From assembly GCA_036562265.1 (NCBI GenBank), contig DATCKS010000038.1, positions 1-5,304 on the forward strand: a DNA stretch of 5,304 bases, in the 5' to 3' direction. Every line of letters begins with the position of its first letter. Positions within the stretch are counted from its first letter, which is position 1. Made by a program: the position numbers and the translations under genes. The stretch is from DASVDK01 sp036562265 [NCBI: Thermodesulfobacteriota bacterium]. GTDB lineage: Bacteria > DASVDK01. A model generated the notes under the pieces. That model did not search any database. It saw nothing but the letters and a program-made list of their open reading frames with translations, and was not told the origin of the DNA. Below are positions 1-5,304 of the stretch, piece by piece.

Positions 1-786
1 GGCCGCCCGGTCGACGAGCTCCCGGTGGCCGACCGGGTGGACCTCGCCATGGAACTCGACTGGGCGGACGCCTACGCCGAGGTCGACACGGACGGCCGCG
101 AGGTGCCGGCGAACGTGAAAGGGTGGCTCGTCGGAGCGCGACCGGACGGCGACGTGGCGCATCTGGCCGTGGCGCTCAACGGGCGGGTCGCGGCCGTCAC
201 CCGAACCGCCCCCTGGCGGCGGGGACGTGCGCGGTTCGCCGCGCTGGTGCCGGAATCGGCTCTCAGGGACGGCTACAACGAGGTCGAGGTGTTCGCGCTG
301 TCGGGGCCGGTCGGCTCGCCTCGGCTGGCGACGGTCGGAGGGGGCGCGCCGCGCACCTACACCCTCGTCGCGGGCCCGGACGGAGAGCGGATCGTCCGCT
401 CGGACGGCCGGGTCATCCCGATCCGGCAAGGCGTCGAGGTTGGACAGGCGCGCCTCCTGCCCCGGGACGGCGGGCTCGCGGTGAGCGGCTGGGCGGTCGA
501 CCTCGCGCGCGAGCGGCCGGCCGCCGCCGTGCTCGTCTTCGTGGGGCGCACCTTCGGGCTTGCGACCGGCACCGGTCGTGCGAGGGAGGACGTCGTCGAA
601 CGGTACGGGGCGTCGACGCTCCTCGAGTCCGGCTTCGGCTCGCAGATCCCGTGGCACCTCCTCGACGAGGCGAGCCGCGACGGCGTGCGCATCTTCGCCG
701 TCCTTGCGAACGGTACGGCGGGGGAACTCGTCGTCGACGCGAGGGCGCTCGGGCGGCAGGCGGTGGCCGCCGCTCACCACCCGTAG
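1..786 (+). CDS. C-terminal part of a glycan-locus protein, probably a sulfatase-like membrane enzyme (5' partial)
   Basis: The frame is open from base 1 (first residues GRPVDELP), with a possible GTG at 25, so the gene most likely starts upstream; at least 261 residues are visible. Counting from the GTG, residues about 28-93 form one beta-rich module with the phrases VALNGRVAAVTRT and FAALVPESALRDGYNEVEVF. Residues about 148-235 form a second, with GLAVSGWAVDL, VLVFVGRTFG and RYGASTLLESGF. From memory, this tandem arrangement occurs at the C-termini of sulfatase-like (alkaline phosphatase superfamily) proteins in polysaccharide loci; the modules look like beta-sandwich, possibly glycan-binding domains. 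No catalytic residues, signal peptide or membrane helix lie in the visible part, so the enzyme assignment is inference. The alternative is a glycosyltransferase or other surface protein carrying the same modules. G/C-rich third codon positions support real coding. The gene converges on the minus-strand operon and their ends overlap by 13 bp. Confidence 0.75.
   Translation, partial: GRPVDELPVADRVDLAMELDWADAYAEVDTDGREVPANVKGWLVGARPDGDVAHLAVALNGRVAAVTRTAPWRRGRARFAALVPESALRDGYNEVEVFALSGPVGSPRLATVGGGAPRTYTLVAGPDGERIVRSDGRVIPIRQGVEVGQARLLPRDGGLAVSGWAVDLARERPAAAVLVFVGRTFGLATGTGRAREDVVERYGASTLLESGFGSQIPWHLLDEASRDGVRIFAVLANGTAGELVVDARALGRQAVAAAHHP
774..786. other. Convergent stop-codon overlap of two genes
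   Basis: The plus-strand gene ends with TAG at 784-786 and the minus-strand fusion gene ends with TGA at 776-774, so their coding ends interlock by 13 bp. No space is left for a conventional intergenic terminator. I see no convincing hairpin plus T-tract on either strand close to the junction, so transcription from either side probably runs into the other gene or stops by a factor-dependent route. Confidence 0.85.
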
Positions 787-3700
787 TAGTCGCGGGTCAG
801 TACGGGGTAGAGCGCCGCGCCTGCCGGGAGCGGCGGGCGCGGCGGCGGTCCCGCGAGGGGCAGGGCGAGGAGGCGGTCGTTCACGCGGGCCGGGTCGTCG
901 ATCCAGGCCCGATCGAGGACCTCGCCCCAGCCGACCTCGCCGATCCGCTCGGCGATCGCGCCGAGGTCGAAGGCGACCGGGAAGAGCCCCGCGCGGAACG
1001 CGATCGACAGCGTATACGAGTAGGTCTCCGGCCAGATCGACGTGAAGAACGCCAGGTGGCAGGGGCGCTCGGCGAGGCGCAGCGGCAGCGTCGCCTCGTC
1101 GTAGGGGCCGGTGACCGTGACGTTCGCGAGCCGGGCGAACGTCTCCGGGTCGTCGGTGTAGCCGAAGACGACGAACTCGATCGGCAGGCGCCTGGCCAGG
1201 GCATCCCGGGCGCACGCGGCGAGGACCCGTGACCCCTTGTGCGGCCCGATGGCGCCGATGACCGCCACACGCAGCGGCCGGCCGGCCTCCCGGCGGGCGG
1301 CGGCGCCGGGGATCGGCTCGATTGTCGGCTCGGGGTGGGGGCGCACAGCCGGCCGGAGGCCGGGGAAGTGGCGCGCGAGTCGCGTCGCCACGTCCCGGCT
1401 CGGGACGAACACCTGTCGGGCCCCGGCCAGCAGCTCGGCCGACCGCTCGCGCCACGCCTCGATCGACACCCGTCCGAACGGCGATCCGGCTTCGTCGACG
1501 CACGCCTGACAGGCCTCGGCGGGCGGCTCCCCGCAGTACGCGCCGTCGCGACCGAGCAGGTTGATCCGCGGGCAGATGCAGGCGTAGTCGTGGATCGTCG
1601 CGTCGTACGGGAGGCCGAGCCTCCCGCAGAGCGCGCGGAGGCGATCGGCCGCCACCGGATCGAAGTCCACGAGGCTGTGGACGTGGACCCGCTCGATGCC
1701 GATCTCCGCCAGCGCGGCGCCGAGGTCGTCCAGCCCAGTGTCGAGGTCGAACGCCGGCAGGTTCGGCGTGAGCGGCACGTCGGCGTGCTCGAGGCGGACG
1801 AGTTTCGGGCGCCCCGGCACGGGCCGGAGGCAGAACACCGAGACCCCTTCGGCCGCGAGACGCGCCGCAAGGTCCCGGATGTGGCGTTCGGTCCCGCCTC
1901 CGCGCCGGTGCGAGACGAAGAGCACGGCGCGCCGACCGGCGCGCGCGCGCAGGCGCGCCAGGTCGAGCCGTCGCCGAACGGGCGCGACCGGATCGCGCGC
2001 GAGGAAGTCGCGGATCCGATCGGTGTAGTCCGGGAAGCTTCGCAGGAGGGTCCGCAGCCCGGCGCGCGTGAGCCTGGCCTTCTCGGCGCCGAACGACACG
2101 CTGCCGTGATGCCGGACGAACACGTCCCCGGCCAGAAGGTGCACCCACCCGCGGCTCGACGCCCGGAGGCAGAAGTCGTTTTCCTCGCCGTAGCCGCGAC
2201 CGAAACGGGTCTCGTCGAAGGGGCCGGTCGCCTCGAGGCAGTCGCGGCGCACGTACATGCAGAAGCCGACGGCGGTCGGCACCTCGACCGCCACCCCCGC
2301 GTTGGCCCTGGCTGCCAGGGCGTCGAGTTCCGGGTAGCCGACCTCGAGCCGCATGTCGTTGACCCGGCTGCGGATCGGGTAGCTGAAGACCTCCGCGGCG
2401 TTGGAGAGCGGCGTGACGGTGCCGACGTCGGGCCGGCTGTAGGCGGCCGCGCGCAGGCGGTCGAGCCAGTTCCCGTAGACCTCGGTGTCCGAGTTGAGGA
2501 GGACGACGTCGCGATCGGCGTGGAGGCGGAAGCCCTCGTTGGCCGTCCGGACGAAGCCGAGGTTCCGTGGATGGCGGAGGAGACGGACGAGGCCGAGCCG
2601 GGCGAGCCGATCGAGCGCGGCCGACAGGGCCGGTTCCGGGCTCGCGTCGTCGATGACGACGACCTCGTGGGGCGTGTCGACTCGCGCCTCGAGCACGGTC
2701 CTGAGGCAGGTCAGGGTTTCGGCGATCCCGCGGTAGACCGGGACGACCACGTCGACGAGCGGCGTGCCGCCGCGGCCGCCGTCGGCCCGCCGGCGTTCCG
2801 CCAGCGCCTCGAACACCGCGTCGGGCGGGACGTCCGGCCGCGGCGCCTTCGGCAGCGCGGCGACCTCGGCCAGCCGCATCCCGCCCGGGCCGCCGATCTC
2901 CTCGTTCGGATCGGCGTCGGTCCCCCGGGCGCCGAGCGACGCCAGGCGCCCCCGCCCGGGCGTCCCGTCCGGGAGGCGCTCGGCGAGCCACGAGACCGCC
3001 TCGCGCGCCGCCGCGACCCGCGCCTGCGCGAACGCCTTGGCCGCGCGCAGCGGGCGGGTCACCCGCCAGGACGCGGAGGCGAGAAGCGCCTCGATGTGGC
3101 GTTCCCGGGTCGCAAGCGCGTCCTCGAGGGCGGCGACCTGCCGATCGCGCTCGGCGAGCCGCGCGCGCAGTTCCCTGAAGGTGCCCTCGAGGAGGCCGAC
3201 CGGCGGCGTCACGACGCCGGTCGGGGTCCAGCGTCGCGTCTCGAGGAGCGCCCGGGCAAGCTCGTCGAGCGTCCGGACGGGGGTGAGGCCGGGTACGTCG
3301 CCGAGCCGGGCCACGAGCATCGGGGCCCGCTCGACGGGGAGGAGCAGGAGGCTCGACTCCTCCGCATCGCCGAAGACGTTGTGCCGCTGGCCGCGGAAGT
3401 TCCCGGGGTTGTACGCCGGCGCCCGGTGCAGGTGCGCCTCGTAGCCGAGCGCGCGGGTGAGCTGGACGACGGCCCAGGCCGGCTCGAGGGTGTTGCACTC
3501 CACGTAGAGCGCCGGGCGGAGCGTCGACAGGACGCGGCGGGCCCCGGCGAGCACCCTCGGCTCCATACCCTCGACGTCGAGCTTGACGAGGGCGCAGCGA
3601 TCGCCGACCTGCTCGTCGAGCGTCACCACGGGCACCCGGACGCCGCCCGGCTCGGCCGCGGTCTCGACCGGCCGGAGCGCGACGGCGCCGGAGTTGAAGC

Positions 3701-4073
3701 GCTCGCCCGGCGGGAGGTCCGGGACCAGCATCTCGCCCGCCGCGTCGGAAACCCCCGCGTGGAGGCACCGGACCTGTTCGAGGCGGTTGGCCGCGACGTT
3801 GGCCTCGAGGAGGGCGAAGACGTGCGGCTGCGGCTCGAAGGCGAGGACGCGCCCGCCGGTCCCGACGCGCCGGGCGAAGGCAAGCGTGTGGGTGCCGATG
3901 TTGGCGCCGACGTCGAGCGCGACGTCGCCGGGGTCGAGGAGCCGGACGAGGAGGTCGATCTCCGCCTCGGCCCACTCGCCGTAGAGGTCGAGCGAGCGGC
4001 CGATCGGGTCGTCCATGAGGAGGAACGTCATGTCGCCGTGACGGCACGGCCGGGTGACCCTCAACTCGCGCAC
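774..4073 (-). CDS. Trifunctional FkbM methyltransferase - GT2 - GT4 glycosyltransferase fusion
   Basis: About 1,099 residues from the GTG at 4073. Residues 1-275 are an FkbM-family SAM-dependent methyltransferase: IGRSLDLYGEW near 24-34, SAM-binding DVGANIGTHT (54-63), AFEPQPH (78-84) and KLDVEGMEPRVLAGA (164-178). Residues about 298-333 are a charged heptad-like coiled coil, followed by SWRVTRPLR (335-343), a phrase common in O-antigen-locus glycosyltransferases. Residues 440-690 are a GT2 domain: VDVVVPVYRG (440-449), VVVIDDASPE (471-480), NLGFVRTANEGF (504-515), the DXD-like LLNSDTEV (525-532) and GYGEENDFC (627-635). Residues 717-1099 are a GT-B, GT4-like domain: VLFVSHRRGGGTERH (717-731), HVHSLVDF (797-804), VAVIGAIGPHKGS (936-948) and SIWPETYSYTLS (1012-1023). 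No signal peptide or clear membrane helix is seen, so it is probably cytoplasmic or membrane-associated. It likely transfers two sugars and O-methylates one; donors and acceptors cannot be read. A start at 4151 is possible but would overlap the upstream gene by 91 nt with residues unlike FkbM; TTG 4064 and ATG 4031 are weaker alternatives. Confidence 0.93.
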   Translation of the reverse strand: MRELRVTRPCRHGDMTFLLMDDPIGRSLDLYGEWAEAEIDLLVRLLDPGDVALDVGANIGTHTLAFARRVGTGGRVLAFEPQPHVFALLEANVAANRLEQVRCLHAGVSDAAGEMLVPDLPPGERFNSGAVALRPVETAAEPGGVRVPVVTLDEQVGDRCALVKLDVEGMEPRVLAGARRVLSTLRPALYVECNTLEPAWAVVQLTRALGYEAHLHRAPAYNPGNFRGQRHNVFGDAEESSLLLLPVERAPMLVARLGDVPGLTPVRTLDELARALLETRRWTPTGVVTPPVGLLEGTFRELRARLAERDRQVAALEDALATRERHIEALLASASWRVTRPLRAAKAFAQARVAAAREAVSWLAERLPDGTPGRGRLASLGARGTDADPNEEIGGPGGMRLAEVAALPKAPRPDVPPDAVFEALAERRRADGGRGGTPLVDVVVPVYRGIAETLTCLRTVLEARVDTPHEVVVIDDASPEPALSAALDRLARLGLVRLLRHPRNLGFVRTANEGFRLHADRDVVLLNSDTEVYGNWLDRLRAAAYSRPDVGTVTPLSNAAEVFSYPIRSRVNDMRLEVGYPELDALAARANAGVAVEVPTAVGFCMYVRRDCLEATGPFDETRFGRGYGEENDFCLRASSRGWVHLLAGDVFVRHHGSVSFGAEKARLTRAGLRTLLRSFPDYTDRIRDFLARDPVAPVRRRLDLARLRARAGRRAVLFVSHRRGGGTERHIRDLAARLAAEGVSVFCLRPVPGRPKLVRLEHADVPLTPNLPAFDLDTGLDDLGAALAEIGIERVHVHSLVDFDPVAADRLRALCGRLGLPYDATIHDYACICPRINLLGRDGAYCGEPPAEACQACVDEAGSPFGRVSIEAWRERSAELLAGARQVFVPSRDVATRLARHFPGLRPAVRPHPEPTIEPIPGAAARREAGRPLRVAVIGAIGPHKGSRVLAACARDALARRLPIEFVVFGYTDDPETFARLANVTVTGPYDEATLPLRLAERPCHLAFFTSIWPETYSYTLSIAFRAGLFPVAFDLGAIAERIGEVGWGEVLDRAWIDDPARVNDRLLALPLAGPPPRPPLPAGAALYPVLTRDYYGW
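1926..1959. repeat. Two GGCGCGCC palindromes flanking an alternating GC tract
   Basis: GGCGCGCC occurs at 1926-1933 and again at 1952-1959, with twelve bases of strictly alternating GC (1939-1950) between them. The stretch encodes the Arg/Ala/Leu-rich linker between the GT2 and GT4 domains of the fusion protein (LARLRARAGRRA), so biased codon use may fully explain it. It could form a stem or a Z-DNA-prone segment, but no function is claimed. Confidence 0.5.
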
Positions 4074-5304
4074 GCGCGCCTCCCGAGGAGCTTGCGGGTC
4101 CAGTCCCTGAGCACGGCGTAGGCCCGGTCGCCGAGCCACCCGCTCGTCCACCGGCGCACGTCCCCCCGGGCGAGCCGGAAGAGGTAGCGCACCTCCGCCA
4201 GCTCCTCGTGGTACGCGAGCACGTCGACCGGGCTCAGCGTCACCCGCATGCGAGCCAGTCTGGCGAGCGCCGCCTCCCGGCAGGCGTCCATGGTGACCGA
4301 CCGACGGCGCTGCTCGACGCCACCGGCCGGGACGCGGTAGCGGGAGGTCACCTTCGGCACGAAGGTGAAGGGATGCTCGAGGGCGTAGCGGGTCCAGAGG
4401 TTCCAGTCCTCGAGCGTCTCGAGCTGCTCGTCGAAGCCGCCGAGCGTGTCGTACAGGGAGCGGTGGAACAGGACGGACTGGATCGGCATGTAGTTGTGGT
4501 GCCAGAGGACGGCCCGCGAGAAGCGCTGGCGGTGGACGACGGCGGCGTGCCGCTCCACCTCCACGTACCGGAGCGGGTCGAGCGACTCGATCCGGGTGGG
4601 GACCTCGATGGCGAGGGCGTAGGCCGCACGCGTCCCGTCACGCCGGAGCGCGGCGAGGAGCACCTCGATGTGGTCGGCGTAGAGGAGGTCGTCCTCGTCG
4701 AGGAAGGTCAGGTACTCCCCCGTCGCCATCGACAGCGCGAGGTTCCCGGCGGCCGAGCGTCCCCGCCGGCTCCCGGTGGCCCCGTACCGGAGCCGCAGGT
4801 CGCCGAACTCGGTCCTCAGGAACTCGCCGAGGGTCGAGCGCCCGTCCTCCACGACGACCACCTCGACGGCCGGATAGGTCTGACGCGCGACCGAGCGGAG
4901 CGCCTCGCGCAGGAAGCCGACCCGGCCGGTCGTCCTGACGAGGACGCTGACGAGCGGGGTCTCCGGCCGCGCGGAGGGCGGATCGACCGGGTAGAAGGCC
5001 CCCTCGCGCATCGGCCCGTAGTCCCACCCGTGGAAGCGCGCAAGCCCCGGCAGCCGCTGCCGGGTCGCGAGGAAGTGGGGCGCGTGGCGCGCGAAGGTCC
5101 AGAGGTTGCGGACAAGGCCGCGGCGCTGGCCAGGGAAGTGCGCCGGCCGCGCGAGGAGAAGGAGGTAGCGGGCGAGGCCGACGGCGACGTCGCACGCCGA
5201 CCCGAATCGGACGCGCAGGTACAGGTTGGCGAGCGTCGAGCCGAGGTACTGGGGCGGCTTCACCTCGCCGGGACGGGCGTAGGCGAAGTGACGCACGACC
5301 GCTC
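4061..5304 (-). CDS. GT2 family glycosyltransferase (5' end open at window edge)
   Basis: A GT-A fold family 2 glycosyltransferase; 411 residues from a GTG at 5296, but the frame stays open to the right edge, no good Shine-Dalgarno sequence is visible before that GTG, and the start may lie outside. Residues 1-110 are basic with a short hydrophobic patch (VAVGLARYLLLLA, 37-49) that may touch the membrane or be a linker to an unseen upstream domain. The GT2 core begins at PLVSVLVRTTGRVGFLREAL (114-133), continues through VEVVVVEDG (144-152), then GNLALSMATGEYLTFLDEDD (184-203) with the metal/nucleotide-sugar acidic motif LDEDD, and later GGFDEQLETLEDWNLW (286-301), where ED at 296-297 is the probable catalytic-base region. 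The tail is arginine-rich. The stop overlaps the start region of the methyltransferase-glycosyltransferase fusion by 13 nt, so the two form one operon, probably translationally coupled. It likely adds a sugar in the same polysaccharide pathway; donor and linkage are not readable. Confidence 0.9.
   Translation of the reverse strand, partial: AVVRHFAYARPGEVKPPQYLGSTLANLYLRVRFGSACDVAVGLARYLLLLARPAHFPGQRRGLVRNLWTFARHAPHFLATRQRLPGLARFHGWDYGPMREGAFYPVDPPSARPETPLVSVLVRTTGRVGFLREALRSVARQTYPAVEVVVVEDGRSTLGEFLRTEFGDLRLRYGATGSRRGRSAAGNLALSMATGEYLTFLDEDDLLYADHIEVLLAALRRDGTRAAYALAIEVPTRIESLDPLRYVEVERHAAVVHRQRFSRAVLWHHNYMPIQSVLFHRSLYDTLGGFDEQLETLEDWNLWTRYALEHPFTFVPKVTSRYRVPAGGVEQRRRSVTMDACREAALARLARMRVTLSPVDVLAYHEELAEVRYLFRLARGDVRRWTSGWLGDRAYAVLRDWTRKLLGRRACAS
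4079..4084 (-). promoter_or_regulatory. Shine-Dalgarno site deciding the GTG start of the fusion gene
   Basis: On the minus strand GGGAGG is followed by five bases (CGCGC) and then GTG at 4073-4071. This is the best ribosome-binding site near the beginning of the fusion gene. It lies inside the last codons of the upstream GT2 gene, so ribosomes ending at the TGA (4063-4061) would be next to the new start. No comparable site precedes ATG 4031. The TTG at 4064 (overlapping the stop as TTGA) is farther from this site. Confidence 0.65.

Noticed and set aside
787-870. Possible rho-independent terminator near the convergent gene ends
   Set aside because: The region is GC-rich with many potential short pairings but has no clear stem followed by a T-tract on either strand, and it lies inside the coding sequence of the fusion gene.
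123-1232. A 369-codon plus-strand frame crossing the convergent gene junction
   Set aside because: It shifts frame over the plus-strand gene and then runs antisense to the fusion gene; its translation is low-complexity Arg/Ala/Gly with no family motif.
881-1870. A 329-codon minus-strand frame within the fusion gene
   Set aside because: It is an out-of-frame Ser/Arg-rich shadow of the GT4 domain, whose own frame carries conserved motifs.
1239-4121. A 960-codon open frame on the plus strand, antisense to the fusion gene
   Set aside because: Its codons lie exactly opposite the codons of the fusion gene. A stop there needs TTA, CTA or TCA in the sense gene, which are rare in such GC-rich DNA, so a long open frame is expected. 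Its translation is Arg/Glu/Gly/Ala-rich with no recognisable domain, while the sense strand shows three clear enzyme families.
4074-4151. The 26-residue N-terminal extension of the fusion protein if started at ATG 4151
   Set aside because: It lies wholly within the GT2 coding sequence in another frame, is Arg/Pro-rich without FkbM similarity, and GTG 4073 has a better ribosome-binding site.
4638-5195. A 185-codon minus-strand frame within the GT2 gene
   Set aside because: It is an out-of-frame Arg/Pro/Ala-rich shadow; the GT2 frame has the LDEDD and EDW motifs.
1-5304. CRISPR, tRNA/rRNA, insertion sequence, toxin-antitoxin or phage-defence genes
   Set aside because: No spaced direct repeats, cloverleaf-like sequence, transposase motif or defence-protein motif was seen; coding sequence covers essentially the entire window.

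Overview
The window is a very GC-rich stretch with strongly G/C-ending codons and almost no intergenic space. It carries three protein-coding genes typical of a bacterial surface-polysaccharide (O-antigen or exopolysaccharide type) locus. Nothing in it fixes the taxon. The base composition and the large multidomain glycosyltransferase would suit a high-GC lineage such as a deltaproteobacterium-like or related environmental bacterium, but that is a guess.

Layout. Positions 1-786 (+) hold the 3' part of a gene whose reading frame is already open at the left edge. It encodes two consecutive beta-rich modules of the kind I associate with the C-termini of sulfatase-like (alkaline phosphatase superfamily) membrane enzymes in glycan loci; the catalytic part would lie outside the window. 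Converging on it, and overlapping its stop by 13 bp, is a two-gene leftward operon. Positions 4061-5304 (-) encode a GT2 glycosyltransferase whose reading frame runs off the right edge. Positions 774-4073 (-) encode a protein of about 1,099 residues that joins an FkbM-type SAM methyltransferase, a short coiled coil, a GT2 glycosyltransferase and a GT4-like (GT-B) glycosyltransferase. Its best start is a GTG at 4073 with a good Shine-Dalgarno sequence, overlapping the upstream GT2 stop by 13 nt, so the two are probably translationally coupled.

How they may work together (inference). The two minus-strand proteins supply three glycosyl-transfer domains and one O-methyltransferase domain. That would allow assembly of a short run of sugars and methylation of one of them, for example as a decoration or chain-terminating cap. 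The plus-strand protein could modify or bind the same glycan. No RNA gene, insertion sequence, CRISPR array, phage gene or defence system is visible. The most unusual points are the three-domain fusion, a five-cysteine cluster inside the GT4 part, and loss of the second glutamate of the GT4 EX7E motif.
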